Origin: Streptococcus salivarius
Lineage (GTDB): Bacteria; Bacillota; Bacilli; Lactobacillales; Streptococcaceae
NCBI RefSeq assembly: GCF_000785515.1
Contig: NZ_CP009913.1
Location: 400,001 to 464,000, forward strand
DNA: 64,000 nucleotides
Direction of reading: 5' to 3'
Positions 35,614 through 45,477 of this stretch are shown piece after piece (the stretch's first letter is position 1; the number at the start of each line of letters is the position of its first letter). The translations under genes were made by a program, and so were the position numbers. Under the pieces are notes generated by a model that saw only the letters and a program-made list of their open reading frames with translations, did no database searches and was not told the origin of the DNA.

Positions 35614-37369
35614 ATGAATGATTATAAGGCAATTATAGATAAAGCTGTTGATATTTTCTATAATTTTATGATAAAGGAAAGGTTTTACATCTATGATTCT
35701 TTTAAAAATCAAAGAAACATATATAAGGAATTTAATTTACTAACTGAGGAAGAGTTGAACTATAGTATTTTTTATGAGAAGCTTGTATCAGAAATAGAAA
35801 GTACGTTAGTACTAGGTATTATTAATGATTTATTGAAAATGAAAGGGAACAAGATTCTTTTATTAGAGAATCAGTCTTTGGCAGACCCTGATGTCTATTA
35901 TTCAAAATTAGGTTTAAATTTACCTTATCGAGATGGTGATGAAAAAGGACGTCTCAATTATGAAAATAGTAGAGAAATTTGGAGTATTATTTTTGAGAAT
36001 AAAGAGAAAGAAATAGTTGTCTTGAAAATATCAACTCAAAACTTAGAAAGATTTAAAGAAGATGATTTGCTAGGAAAACATGGAATATCTCGGGTTCAAT
36101 TAATAAGTCTAAAAGACACTAATCCTTTTAAAAAAGAACGCGCAATATCTAAGTATAAGTGTTGTAGTGCTGGAGAACTTTTGGAAATCTATGAATTGGA
36201 GAACTATTTTACAGATATATTTGGTTCAGAGGTTTGGGAATATTATATCTTGCAAGTGAAGGGGATTATACACCGAGTGAAACAAGAGGTGGGTTTCACG
36301 GTGAATGGAGAATTAAATCCCAAAAATCTTTCCTACCTAAAGTCAACGCTAAAAAAAAATTTTTAGGGAGAAGGAAGAATTAAATAACTTTTCTGTTTTT
36401 GTAAATGAAGAGTTAAGATTGTTGGACTTCTTTTTTAATAATAAAATATATTCAGCTTTATGTGGGGATGAGGACTTTGCAAAATCATTTTTAACTGCTG
36501 AGCATCTTTACAGACAAGCAATTGGTAATTCTAGTATAGATTATTCGATAATATTAACAGGTTATTTGAAATCTCTAGAGCAACTTTTATATTTGCTTGT
36601 AAAAAAAACTATGGAAATTTCAAGAGAAGAATTATGGATAACTTGTTCGAATTCAACTAATCAAAATAAAGATAATGGGAATTTTCGAAAGAAAAATCGA
36701 ATAATAAATGATAAAAGTAAAGTTAGATGGCAGGTTAAACTTATTCCAGAGTGTGAGCGATATTTTGAGGTATCAATGGGTTCATTAGTTTATTGTCTAA
36801 CAGATAATGCTAAAGCGTGGAGAGTTTCTCGAAGTAATATTGAAAAAATCAGAGAGAGACTTTTAAACTATGCGAAAAAAAGAAGGAATAAGTACTTTCA
36901 TAAAGAGAATCTGTACGACTTGTCTGAAGTTAAAGAGATTCGAAATGAAACTATTAAACTGTTGGTTTTGATATTAGGAAGCTATAGTATTTCAGATTCA
37001 ATTGAGGGTGATTTGAATTTATTAGGGGCACGAGATTTTGGTTTTGTTGAATTTTACAATAAATTTATTCTCTCTAGTGGAGGTGATCGAAATTATAGAC
37101 TAGTATTTGGGGACGGTAGAGAACAGACTGCTTTATTATCTTTATCAATTCATAATAGAGAAGAACGTGAATATGACAATAATGGGATGTTACTGTCGAA
37201 GTTAATTTTTATTAAAACTAAAGGTGTAGTTCGTTCCTCAAATTTTGGGTATTCAAAATTCGAGGATAAAGCAAATCAGCAGGATTTTATAACTATTGAT
37301 AAGGATAACTACCCGATAGAGGTTTATCAGTATAACATCTGTGATAAGGATTGGATAAGGATAGTCTAA
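35614..37369 (+). pseudogene. Large unknown gene split by a frameshift at A9T5; possible HEPN-type protein
   Basis: Two open frames: 35614-36366 (250 residues, GGAGGG upstream) and a second frame open from 36353 to 37369. They meet at nine A and five T (36351-36364). Removing one A gives one frame of 584 codons that reads smoothly through the joint. The second part has no start with a ribosome site. N-terminal half: unrecognised, with LLLENQSLADPDVYY and EIVVLKIST. C-terminal half: DYSIILTGYLKSLEQLLYLL and, about 115 residues later, RRNKYFH, an R-x4-H motif like that of HEPN ribonucleases. Codons are AT-rich compared with neighbours. It may be a decayed gene, a phase-variable one, or be expressed by slippage. 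Function unknown. Confidence 0.65.
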
Positions 37370-37418
37370 CTACTCATTTTTCTGTCAATAATATTCCCAT
37401 AATAAAGCATATTTATGC

Positions 37419-37424
37419 TATAAT
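37419..37424 (+). promoter_or_regulatory. -10 of the DUF1149 gene
   Basis: TGCTATAAT extended -10; the adjoining AGCATATTTATGCT (37407-37420) forms an inverted repeat that overlaps it. Confidence 0.5.
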
Positions 37425-37456
37425 AAAGAGTAATTGTATCAAGGAGAATATGACTA

Positions 37457-37831
37457 ATGGATTTAATTCGCGAAAAAGTATTTGTTAACCGTTACCACTA
37501 TGATGTTCGTAACCATGAGTGGGAAAAAGAGAATGGTGTTCCTAAAACAAATGTTGAAGTAACTTTCCAGTTGCACAATAAAGATGAAGAAGCTAACAAT
37601 ACGTCTGTTGTAGCTGTTTTGCAATTTATGATTGTCCGTGATGAGTTTGTTATCTCAGGGATTGTTTCTCAAATGGACCACATTCAAAACCGTATCGTCA
37701 ATGAACCAAAAGACTTCTCACAAGAAGAAGCAGAAGCCTTGGCTGCACCGCTCTTGGATACGCTTCAACGTTTGACTTATGAAGTAACTGAAATTGCCTT
37801 GGATCGTCCAGGTATCAATTTGGAGTTCTAA
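37457..37831 (+). CDS. DUF1149 family protein
   Basis: 124-residue cytosolic protein of the streptococcal/lactococcal DUF1149 family. The fold is reported to be SecB-like, so a chaperone-type role is possible, but no function is established. Pattern: MDLIREKVFVNRYHYDVRN at the start, hydrophobic beta strands in the centre (VVAVLQFMIVRDEFVISGIVS) and a helical C terminus. AAGGAGA precedes the ATG. It is two bases before degV and starts a conserved block degV-dapB-cca-uup. Confidence 0.8.
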   Translation: MDLIREKVFVNRYHYDVRNHEWEKENGVPKTNVEVTFQLHNKDEEANNTSVVAVLQFMIVRDEFVISGIVSQMDHIQNRIVNEPKDFSQEEAEALAAPLLDTLQRLTYEVTEIALDRPGINLEF

Positions 37832-37832
37832 G

Positions 37833-38675
37833 ATGTCTCTTGCAGTTATTACGGATTCATCGGTTAATCTCCCTGCTGAAATTCAGGGCCATGCTGATGT
37901 TTATGTTTTAGATATTCCGGTCATCATTGAGGGGCAGCCTTTTGTTGAAGGAAAAAACTTGGATGTCAATCAGTTTTATGCTCAAATGGCAAACTCTGAG
38001 GAACTGCTCAAGACGTCGCAACCTAATCTAGCTGACTTGGATAACTTGCTTATGGAGTTTGAGGAGAAAGGTTATACCCATGTCGTTGGGCTTTTCCTTT
38101 CTTCAGGAATCTCTGGTTTTTGGGCCAATAGTCAGTTTTTGATTGAGGACCATGCCAAGTTGAAGATTGCTTTTCCTGATACAAAAATCACAGCAGCTCC
38201 TATGGGAACCATGGTGAGAAACGTTTTGCATTGGTCAGCTCAAGGGATGTCTTTTGAGAACATTTTGAAGAAGCTTGAGGAGCAGGTTGACCAAACGACG
38301 GCTTATATTCTTGTGGATGATCTTAATCATCTGGTAAAAGGTGGTCGTTTGTCGAATGGTTCGGCGATTTTAGGAAATCTTTTGTCTATCAAACCTATTT
38401 TGAATTTTAATGACGAAGGAAAAATCGTTGTTTTTGAAAAGGTGCGTACAGAGAAGAAAGCTGTGAAACGTTTGGTTGCTCTAGCTGAGGAAAATCGTGA
38501 AATGGAACTTAGTATCCTTCACACGAATGCTCCTGAAAAAGCTGAAGATTTTAAAAAGCAGCTAGAAGCACAGGGAATTAGCGTTTCAACAGTGGTATCC
38601 TTATGTGCTGTAATTGCGACACACTTGGGTGAAGGAGCGCTAGTACTTGGTCTAACACCTAAGTTTACCAAATAA
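37833..38675 (+). CDS. DegV family fatty-acid-binding protein
   Basis: 280 residues. DegV proteins bind long-chain fatty acids and, as FakB, present them to the kinase FakA for phosphorylation and use in lipid synthesis. Motifs: VITDSSVNLP at the start, LKTSQPNLADL at about 58-68, LFLSSGISGFWANS at about 86-99 and VDDLNHLVKGGRLSNG at about 164-179. The ATG one base after the DUF1149 stop was chosen over a longer frame because it gives the family N terminus. Whether it serves as a FakB subunit here is uncertain. Confidence 0.85.
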   Translation: MSLAVITDSSVNLPAEIQGHADVYVLDIPVIIEGQPFVEGKNLDVNQFYAQMANSEELLKTSQPNLADLDNLLMEFEEKGYTHVVGLFLSSGISGFWANSQFLIEDHAKLKIAFPDTKITAAPMGTMVRNVLHWSAQGMSFENILKKLEEQVDQTTAYILVDDLNHLVKGGRLSNGSAILGNLLSIKPILNFNDEGKIVVFEKVRTEKKAVKRLVALAEENREMELSILHTNAPEKAEDFKKQLEAQGISVSTVVSLCAVIATHLGEGALVLGLTPKFTK

Positions 38676-38735
38676 GTACTATCCATCTGGGATGGGGTTT
38701 GTCTATGATTAAGATCAATAGAGAGGAAAAATGAC

Positions 38736-39503
38736 ATGTCTATTAAAGTTATTGTTGCTGGATTTAAAGGAAGAATGGGTTCAACTGCGGTTGAAATGGT
38801 CAAGGGAGATGACGAATTGACTTTGGCTGCCTTGCTTGACCCATTTGCGACAGAAAAAGAAGTGGACGGTGTTCCTGTCTTCACAGATAAAGCGGATTTG
38901 GTTGGCTTTGATGCGGATGTCTGGGTGGATTTCACTATGCCAGCCGTTGCCTATGAAAATACTCGTTTTGCTTTGGAGAATGGTTTTGCACCAGTTGTGG
39001 GTACCACAGGATTTACTGAAGCACAAATTCAGGAATTGACAGACCTTTCTAAAGACAAATCTATTGGTGGTTTGATTGCACCTAACTTTGCTATTGGTGC
39101 TATCCTTCTTATGAAGTTTGCGGCAGAAGCTAGCAAATATTTCCCAGATCTTGAAATCATTGAGCTTCACCATGACAAGAAAAAAGATGCGCCTTCAGGT
39201 ACAGCAGTGAAAACAGCTGAACTTATTCGTGAGGTTCGCGAAACGAAACATCAAGGTGCTGAGGATGAGGTGGAAACACTTGCTGGAGCACGTGGTGCTG
39301 AGTTTGATGGTTTCCGTATTCACAGTGTACGTTTGCCAGGACTTGTGGCTCACCAAGAGGTTATCTTTGGTGCCCAAGGAGAAGGCTTTACCTTGCGTCA
39401 TGATTCTTATGACCGTATTTCCTTTATGGGTGGGGTTAACCTTGGTATTAAAGAAGTGGTTAAACGTGATCAGCTTGTTTATGGTTTGGAACATTTACTA
39501 TGA
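38736..39503 (+). CDS. dapB: 4-hydroxy-tetrahydrodipicolinate reductase
   Basis: NAD(P)H-dependent step of lysine and diaminopimelate synthesis. 255 residues: dinucleotide motif [10 protein letters not shown] at about 7-16, GTTGF at about 90-94, and the substrate site [15 protein letters not shown] at about 145-159. Family length. Four-base overlap with cca. The first pathway enzyme, aspartate kinase, lies at the left of this window in reverse orientation. Confidence 0.95.
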   Translation: MSIKVIVAGFKGRMGSTAVEMVKGDDELTLAALLDPFATEKEVDGVPVFTDKADLVGFDADVWVDFTMPAVAYENTRFALENGFAPVVGTTGFTEAQIQELTDLSKDKSIGGLIAPNFAIGAILLMKFAAEASKYFPDLEIIELHHDKKKDAPSGTAVKTAELIREVRETKHQGAEDEVETLAGARGAEFDGFRIHSVRLPGLVAHQEVIFGAQGEGFTLRHDSYDRISFMGGVNLGIKEVVKRDQLVYGLEHLL

Positions 39504-40702
39504 GATTAAGTTATTTGCCTTCTGAGTTTCAGAAGGCTTTACCAATATTAGAGAAGATTAAGGCTGCGGGTTTTGAGGCTTACTTTGTTGGTGGTTCGGT
39601 ACGAGATGCCCTTCTTAACCGTCCCATTCATGATGTAGACATTGCTTCATCTTCATATCCTGAAGAGACCAAACAGATTTTCGAGCGTACGGTGGATATC
39701 GGTATTGAGCATGGGACCGTTTTGGTCTTGGAAAATGGCGGAGAGTATGAGGTGACGACCTTCCGAACAGAGGATGTCTATGTAGATTACCGTCGTCCGT
39801 CTAGCGTGTCCTTTGTGCGTTCATTGGAAGAGGATCTTAAGCGTCGTGATTTTACAGTCAATGCTTTTGCTCTTAATGAAAATGCTGAGGTTATCGACAA
39901 GTTCAATGGTCTAGCTGATTTGGACAATCGTGTTTTGAGGGCTGTTGGTAAGGCTGAGGAACGCTTTAACGAGGATGCTCTTCGTATCATGAGAGGGCTA
40001 CGTTTTGCAGCGAGTTTAGACTTTGATATCGAAGAAAAAACTTTTCAGGCTATGACCAGCCATGCCCCACTTCTGGAAAAGATTTCGATTGAGCGAAGTT
40101 TCATCGAGTTCGATAAGTTGCTTTTGGCCCCACATTGGAAAAAGGGAATCAAGGCACTTCTAGCGACTAAGGCTTATCAGTACCTTCCGGATTTTCAAGA
40201 AACTGCTGAAGAATGGCAGTCTTTTGTGGCAGACTATGTGGAGGACTTTAGATTTACAAGTTCTGAACAGGCTTGGGCGGCAACTCTTTTGGCTCTCAAG
40301 CATGATAATCCACGCTCTTTCCTTAAAAAATGGAAGACGTCTGTTAATTTCCAAAAGACAGTTCAGTCCTTGATTGAGATTTTCAATTTCCGTTTGGAGA
40401 GAGCCGTGACTAAACAAGATGTTTATCAGTATGGTAAGGAGCTCTTAGAGGCGGCTGAGACTTTGAGACAGGCTCAGGGCTTGGATGTCGATTATGTGCG
40501 TATTGCCGATTTGGATGGTCAGTTGCTCATCCATGATAAGCACGAAATCGTTGTGAATGGTGGCACGCTGATGAAGGAGCTAGGATTCAAACCTGGTCCG
40601 GACCTTGGTCGTGCACTTAAAGCCATTGAAAATGCCATCGTTGATGGGAAACTAGCTAATGACAAGGAAGCTATTATGGCCTTTGTTCAAGCTATGAAAT
40701 AA
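39500..40702 (+). CDS. cca: CCA tRNA nucleotidyltransferase
   Basis: Adds or repairs the CCA end of tRNAs. 400 residues, class II: nucleotidyltransferase motif [20 protein letters not shown] at about 29-48, [12 protein letters not shown] at about 113-124 and the base-recognition segment [16 protein letters not shown] at about 157-172. The C-terminal tail and body domains are full length for Firmicutes. It overlaps dapB and is followed by a hairpin and uup. Confidence 0.95.
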   Translation: MRLSYLPSEFQKALPILEKIKAAGFEAYFVGGSVRDALLNRPIHDVDIASSSYPEETKQIFERTVDIGIEHGTVLVLENGGEYEVTTFRTEDVYVDYRRPSSVSFVRSLEEDLKRRDFTVNAFALNENAEVIDKFNGLADLDNRVLRAVGKAEERFNEDALRIMRGLRFAASLDFDIEEKTFQAMTSHAPLLEKISIERSFIEFDKLLLAPHWKKGIKALLATKAYQYLPDFQETAEEWQSFVADYVEDFRFTSSEQAWAATLLALKHDNPRSFLKKWKTSVNFQKTVQSLIEIFNFRLERAVTKQDVYQYGKELLEAAETLRQAQGLDVDYVRIADLDGQLLIHDKHEIVVNGGTLMKELGFKPGPDLGRALKAIENAIVDGKLANDKEAIMAFVQAMK

Positions 40703-40726
40703 GTTTACGGACGTTATAAAAATGAC

Positions 40727-40764
40727 ACACCGCTACAGAGCATGCGTAGGATCCGTAGCGGTGT
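40727..40764 (+). terminator. Hairpin between cca and uup
   Basis: Perfect 10-bp stem ACACCGCTAC/GTAGCGGTGT with an 18-base loop; the tail TATTTG is a weak T tract, so read-through is likely. Confidence 0.6.
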
Positions 40765-40785
40765 TATTTGTAAGAAGGAAGTAAG

Positions 40786-42666
40786 ATGTCAGATTTTATT
40801 GTTGAAAAATTAACCAAGTCCGTTGGAGACAAGACGGTTTTTAAAGAGATTTCATTTATTATCCATGATTTGGATCGTATTGGGATTATTGGTGTCAATG
40901 GGACAGGTAAGACAACCTTGCTAGATGTTGTCTCTGAGCGTATTGGTTTTGATGGTGATGTGTCACCTTTCACTAAGGCTAATGGCTATAAGATTGCTTA
41001 TTTGACTCAGGAGCCAGAATTTGATGACAGCAAGACAGTGCTTGATACAGTCTTGTCATCAGACCTTCGTGAGATGGCTTTGATTCGTGAATATGAAACC
41101 CTTATGGCAGATTATTCTGAGGAGAATCAGGCTCGCTTGGAGAAGGTTATGGCTGAGATGGATAGTCTAGATGCTTGGTCCATTGAGAGCGAGGTTAAGA
41201 CAGTCTTGTCTAAGTTGGGATTGTCAGATCTCTCGCAAAAGGTCGGGGACCTCTCAGGTGGTCTTCGTCGTCGTGTGCAGTTGGCTCAGGTTCTCTTGAA
41301 TGATGCAGATCTCCTGCTCTTGGATGAGCCAACCAACCATTTGGATATTGATACTATTGCTTGGTTGACGAATTTTCTCAAGTCTTCTAAAAAGACGGTA
41401 CTCTTTATTACCCACGACCGTTATTTCTTGGACAATGTAGCCACACGTATCTTTGAGTTAGACCAGGCTAATTTGATTGAATATCAAGGGAATTATCAAG
41501 ACTATGTGCGTCTAAAGGCCGAACAAGATGAACGAGATGCAGCAGCCCTTCACAAGAAAAAGCAACTCTATAAGCAGGAGTTGGCATGGATGCGAACGCA
41601 ACCGCAGGCACGTGCAACCAAACAACAAGCTCGTATCAATCGCTTTAAGGATCTTAAGGGTGAGGTTCACCAAACGGTCAATAATGAGGATCTTGAAATT
41701 AACTTTGAGACCAGCCGTATTGGTAAGAAGGTAGTGAACTTCGAGCATGTCGATTTCGCTTATGAAGATGGCAAGCAAATTCTCAGTGATTTCAATCTTA
41801 TCATGCAAAATCGTGATCGTATCGGTATTGTTGGGGATAATGGTGTCGGAAAATCGACCTTGCTCAATCTGATTAATGGTGACCTTGTGCCTACAGCTGG
41901 TGTCCTAGATATTGGTGAGACGGTACGTATTGGTTATTTCTCACAGCAAATTAAAGATATGGATGAGAGCAAGCGTGTCATTAACTACTTGCAAGAAGTT
42001 GCAGATGAAGTTAAGACAACGGTTGGAACAACCAGTATCACAGAGCTCTTGGAGCAATTCCTTTTCCCTCGTTCTACCCATGGGACACAGATTGCCAAGC
42101 TCTCTGGTGGGGAAAAGAAACGTCTTTATCTACTTAAGATTCTGATTGAAAAGCCTAACGTTCTGCTCTTGGATGAGCCGACAAATGATTTGGACATTGC
42201 AACTTTGACGGTTTTGGAAAACTTCCTTAATGGTTTTGGCGGCCCTGTCGTTACCGTAAGTCACGACCGCTATTTCTTGGACAAGGTAGCTAACAAGATT
42301 CTAGCCTTTGAAGAGGGTGGCGTGCGAGAGTTCTTTGGTAACTACACTGACTATCTTGATGAAAAAAGCCTTCTTACAAGAGCAATCAGCCCTCCTCGAG
42401 AAGGAAAAGAGCAAGCTAGCGTTAAAGTTGAGAAAGTCAAAGAAGACAAAAAACGCATGAGCTACTTTGAAAAACAAGAGTGGGCGACCATCGAGGATGA
42501 GATTGCTGACCTTGAAGCCAAAATCGAAGAGATTGAAGCAGCCATGCTTGAAAATGCTAGCGATTATGGACAGTTAGCTACCCTTCAACGTGATTTGGAT
42601 GCTGCTAATGAAACCCTACTTGAAAAGTATGAACGCTATGAGTATTTGAGTGAGCTAGAGGGATAA
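40786..42666 (+). CDS. uup: ABC-F family ATPase (Uup-like)
   Basis: Cytosolic translation-associated ATPase with two ABC domains and no membrane part. 626 residues: Walker A GVNGTGKTTLL at about 36-46 and GDNGVGKSTLL at about 349-359, signatures LSGGLRRRVQLAQ and LSGGEKKRLYLL, and the inter-domain linker (about 235-300). A C-terminal coiled coil (from about 555) matches the Uup C-terminal domain that binds nucleic acid. Uup in E. coli affects ribosome function and transposon excision. The assignment within ABC-F is probable, not certain. Confidence 0.87.
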   Translation: MSDFIVEKLTKSVGDKTVFKEISFIIHDLDRIGIIGVNGTGKTTLLDVVSERIGFDGDVSPFTKANGYKIAYLTQEPEFDDSKTVLDTVLSSDLREMALIREYETLMADYSEENQARLEKVMAEMDSLDAWSIESEVKTVLSKLGLSDLSQKVGDLSGGLRRRVQLAQVLLNDADLLLLDEPTNHLDIDTIAWLTNFLKSSKKTVLFITHDRYFLDNVATRIFELDQANLIEYQGNYQDYVRLKAEQDERDAAALHKKKQLYKQELAWMRTQPQARATKQQARINRFKDLKGEVHQTVNNEDLEINFETSRIGKKVVNFEHVDFAYEDGKQILSDFNLIMQNRDRIGIVGDNGVGKSTLLNLINGDLVPTAGVLDIGETVRIGYFSQQIKDMDESKRVINYLQEVADEVKTTVGTTSITELLEQFLFPRSTHGTQIAKLSGGEKKRLYLLKILIEKPNVLLLDEPTNDLDIATLTVLENFLNGFGGPVVTVSHDRYFLDKVANKILAFEEGGVREFFGNYTDYLDEKSLLTRAISPPREGKEQASVKVEKVKEDKKRMSYFEKQEWATIEDEIADLEAKIEEIEAAMLENASDYGQLATLQRDLDAANETLLEKYERYEYLSELEG

Positions 42667-42690
42667 GCTCTTTAGTAATCAAAGTATGAC

Positions 42691-42719
42691 AAAAGCCCTG
42701 CATTTGCAAGGCTTTTTTT
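42691..42719 (+). terminator. Terminator of uup
   Basis: Stem AAAAGCC-TGCA/TGCA-GGCTTTT with small bulges and seven T. Confidence 0.8.
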
Positions 42720-42745
42720 ATGTTTATGTAGTGTCTGGTTTCTTC

Positions 42746-43249
42746 TTACCACAAGCGGAATGAAAAGGAAAGGACTGAAACACCCGTAAAGATAATTAAG
42801 GAAGCTACCAAGCGCCCAATAAGAAAGGCTGAGAAAAACGGAGCACTAAAGAGCAAGAGCCCAAATACCAGACAAATTAAGGCGATTGACAGGGCGGGTT
42901 GTCCTGAGAAGCCGAATTGACGTTGGCGATGAGCTTGAAAGCCTTGTGTAAAGGCTGAGACAAGAAGCCACCAAGCAATAATGGTTACAGCTACACCTGA
43001 GAGCACCCATGCTGATGTTGATAGCAAAATAATCCCAAAAACAATGGAAATGATACTCTGAAGCAGTTGGAAGAAGGAGCGGTTTTCGTTATCTCGTTTA
43101 AAATAAACCATGAGACTTGAAACACCAGATATGAGCATCACTAGGGCAAACAGCCAACCAACGATGGCAAGAAGGTTTGTAGGATTAGCGAAGAAAAAGA
43201 CACCCAAGAGTGTAATGAGAATTCCACTAATCAATGTAAAACTTTTCAT
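42746..43249 (-). CDS. HdeD/DUF308-like membrane protein
   Basis: 167 residues, almost entirely hydrophobic, with five or six membrane spans (the first at about 5-32, AFFANPTNLLAIVGW region). It resembles the DUF308/HdeD family of small membrane proteins linked to acid stress in enterobacteria; the role in streptococci is unknown. AGAGGT precedes the ATG. Its promoter overlaps a palindrome related to the one before nadR. Confidence 0.7.
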   Translation of the reverse strand: MKSFTLISGILITLLGVFFFANPTNLLAIVGWLFALVMLISGVSSLMVYFKRDNENRSFFQLLQSIISIVFGIILLSTSAWVLSGVAVTIIAWWLLVSAFTQGFQAHRQRQFGFSGQPALSIALICLVFGLLLFSAPFFSAFLIGRLVASLIIFTGVSVLSFSFRLW

Positions 43250-43271
43250 AGGATACCTCTTATTAATTTTT

Positions 43272-43304
43272 TTTAATACTACTAAATAAGTATCAAATTG
43301 TCAA
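43272..43304 (-). promoter_or_regulatory. Promoter of the HdeD-like gene with operator-like repeat
   Basis: Minus strand: TTGACA, 17-base spacer, TAGTAT. The -10 lies inside ATTTAGTAGTATTAAA (43272-43287), which shares the half-site TTTAGTA with the nadR operator. Confidence 0.5.
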
Positions 43305-43317
43305 ACAAAGACCTACT

Positions 43318-44079
43318 TTAGAGTGGCTTGATGTTATAAGTGTAGGTGGCAGCTTTTCTGGTTCTCGTAGCTACCTGACGACCTGTTTTTTGGAAGAGGT
43401 GTTTAAAGCGGCGCAAGAAATTTGTGGAATCCATCTTGAGGTAGTCTTCATTAAAGGTACCAAAAAGTTGACGGTAGGTGGTCAAGGTGTTTTCTTCGGG
43501 CATAATGGAAAGGATAGTTGGATAGTATTCGAGTCGTCCCTTGATACGTTCCATAGCCGTTAAGAGAATTTCCCAGTGGTCAAAGGCGAGGTCATCATGT
43601 GACAGTGTCTTATCACCATCAACAAGTTGCAGTTGACCGTCTACCATGGTGATGTCTAACCAATGCGTAGACGCGGCATCGTCGGCAGCCTTTTCCACTT
43701 GAATGTCATTAAAGGCCATAAAGCATAGATAAGCCACTGTAATGGTCCACATTCGAGGATCCCGATAAGGTGTTCCTACTGTAATGAGCTGCTCAATGTG
43801 GTCAGGGTCGAGTTTAACGGATGTTTCCTCCTGTACCTCACGACAGACAGCTAGATTGAGGTCTTCTTGCTTCTGAACGAAGCCCCCACTGAGGGCGTAT
43901 TTCCCCATGAAGGGATGGTTTTTTCGCTTGATAAGTAAGGTTTGGACTCTTCCTTCATAATAGCGGAAGATGACCGAGTCAACGGTCACTGAGGGTTTAA
44001 CGTACTTATCCATTTCTTCTCGGCGATAGATGTCCAAAAATTCCTTTTCACTACCAGAGTTTTCGAAGGTTTTAGTCAT
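43318..44079 (-). CDS. nrtR: Nudix-related transcriptional regulator NrtR
   Basis: 253 residues: a Nudix domain (about 30-160) with the box GGFVQKQEDLNLAVCREVQEETSV in sections, in which the usual Gly of EEXGU is Ser, followed by a winged-helix C-terminal part (about 165-235). NrtR represses NAD genes and senses ADP-ribose. It is placed directly behind nadR in the same direction, 56 bp away, which supports this role over that of a housekeeping hydrolase. The operator candidate is upstream of nadR. Confidence 0.82.
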   Translation of the reverse strand: MTKTFENSGSEKEFLDIYRREEMDKYVKPSVTVDSVIFRYYEGRVQTLLIKRKNHPFMGKYALSGGFVQKQEDLNLAVCREVQEETSVKLDPDHIEQLITVGTPYRDPRMWTITVAYLCFMAFNDIQVEKAADDAASTHWLDITMVDGQLQLVDGDKTLSHDDLAFDHWEILLTAMERIKGRLEYYPTILSIMPEENTLTTYRQLFGTFNEDYLKMDSTNFLRRFKHLFQKTGRQVATRTRKAATYTYNIKPL

Positions 44080-44135
44080 AGGTTTCCTCCTTTATTTATT
44101 GTAAGTTCAAATGATGATTGCTTTACATCAGGCTT

Positions 44136-45242
44136 CTAAATCTCGATGTGTAAACGTTCCTTGATTGCCTTCTTGGCATTGTGGTAGTTGTCCGCAAAGA
44201 AGCTGTCGCTATTACTATTTTCCCCTAAAATAACGATTTTATCCTTGAATGGTGATAGGAGGTCTAGGAGGTGCTGGGTAAACCAGTCACGTGTTTGGTT
44301 ATCAGCCATAGTCATGTCACGGAAACCATCATCCACATAGTTTGATTTTGGCAGAATCACAAAAATCAAATCCCACTTTTCACGGGCCTGGGTTACCTGA
44401 TAGAGCCTATCCAGCATGTCAAATTCTTCTTTAGAAATATTTTCTTTCAAATAGTAATCGATATAAACCTTGGTGACTGTTGAGTTGGTGTCGGCAAAAA
44501 TAAGACCCGAATGCTGTCCTTTGTCAATGATATCAGAGGTTTGGGCATATTGATCTGTTAGGAGGTGAATATAGTCGTTGGTATCTAGTTCATCATCACG
44601 AACATTGTATTTTTCTTGATATTCTCTAGCATATTCCAGAGAGCAAGGGGCGTTGTAGGTGCGGGCCAAATCCTTAACAAGAGTAGTTTTTCCACCGCTA
44701 GCAGAGCCAACAACAAGGACCTTGCGCGTAAAGTGGCGACGGAAAGGCTTGGTGATAAAACGCCAATTTTCCATCGGATTGTCTCGAATCTCAGTAGCAG
44801 AGATATTGATAATAGACCGTTCGATGAGTTCTACCTGAGCTTGAGGGTAATAGCGATTGAGCTCAGTTACATACTCTGGCTCTCCAACATAGAAGGTAAT
44901 CTTTTCAGGATCATCCGTATTCTTAGCGATAAGCTCTTTGACACGATTAACCCAAGGCACCCAGCCCTCTGGATAGGCTGGCATCCCAGCTTCGTCTAGT
45001 TTATCCACAACGACTAATTCATCATCATAGAAGACTTCTCGAACATAACGGAAACGTCGATTGAGTGATAGGCCTGCGCGTGTCCCACGATCTTCTTGTG
45101 TGTTGCTGCCACTTACGATGACGAGCACATTGTCATTAGCACGTTTTGCCTTGGTAATGAGGTCAACGTGTCCGACGTGCATTGGAGCGAAAGTTCCAAA
45201 AACAATGCCGATGCGCTTTCCTGATAATTGTTTTCTTTTCAT
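44136..45242 (-). CDS. nadR: NadR: NMN adenylyltransferase and ribosylnicotinamide kinase
   Basis: 368 residues, two domains for NAD salvage from nicotinamide riboside: an N-terminal nucleotidyltransferase (GIVFGTFAPMHVGHVDLI at about 12-29, ISATEIRDN at about 148-156) and a C-terminal kinase with Walker A GSASGGKTTLV at about 178-188. The helix-turn-helix of the E. coli NadR is absent, so regulation is left to NrtR. No pnuC transporter gene is adjacent. Promoter TTTACA-17-TATCAT on the minus strand. Confidence 0.92.
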   Translation of the reverse strand: MKRKQLSGKRIGIVFGTFAPMHVGHVDLITKAKRANDNVLVIVSGSNTQEDRGTRAGLSLNRRFRYVREVFYDDELVVVDKLDEAGMPAYPEGWVPWVNRVKELIAKNTDDPEKITFYVGEPEYVTELNRYYPQAQVELIERSIINISATEIRDNPMENWRFITKPFRRHFTRKVLVVGSASGGKTTLVKDLARTYNAPCSLEYAREYQEKYNVRDDELDTNDYIHLLTDQYAQTSDIIDKGQHSGLIFADTNSTVTKVYIDYYLKENISKEEFDMLDRLYQVTQAREKWDLIFVILPKSNYVDDGFRDMTMADNQTRDWFTQHLLDLLSPFKDKIVILGENSNSDSFFADNYHNAKKAIKERLHIEI

Positions 45243-45264
45243 AAAAAATGATCCTTTTTCAAGA

Positions 45265-45314
45265 TTTAGTAAAATTACTAAATTTATGATAGCATAGTTG
45301 GTAATCTTTGTAAA
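45265..45314 (-). promoter_or_regulatory. Promoter and probable NrtR operator of nadR
   Basis: Minus-strand TTTACA (45309-45314), 17-base spacer, TATCAT (45286-45291). Immediately downstream lies TTTAGTAAAATTACTAAA (45265-45282), two perfect 8-bp arms around AA, placed to block initiation. Confidence 0.65.
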
Positions 45315-45321
45315 TGTAAAA

Positions 45322-45339
45322 ATAGTAAATTCACTAAAT
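45322..45339. promoter_or_regulatory. Second TAGTA-type inverted repeat upstream of nadR
   Basis: ATAGTAAATTCACTAAAT, a weaker relative of the nadR operator, just upstream of the -35. Possible accessory NrtR site. Confidence 0.4.
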
Positions 45340-45477
45340 TATTTTCAACACATTTTAGCCTTAAAGTTCAAAAAAAGTTTAAAAAATTTTGGAGAAAAAC
45401 CAGAAAAATAGAATCCGCTTACATTATTGAATTGATAGCTTTTTAGAATTAACTAAAAAAGTAGAATTCACTTGCTA

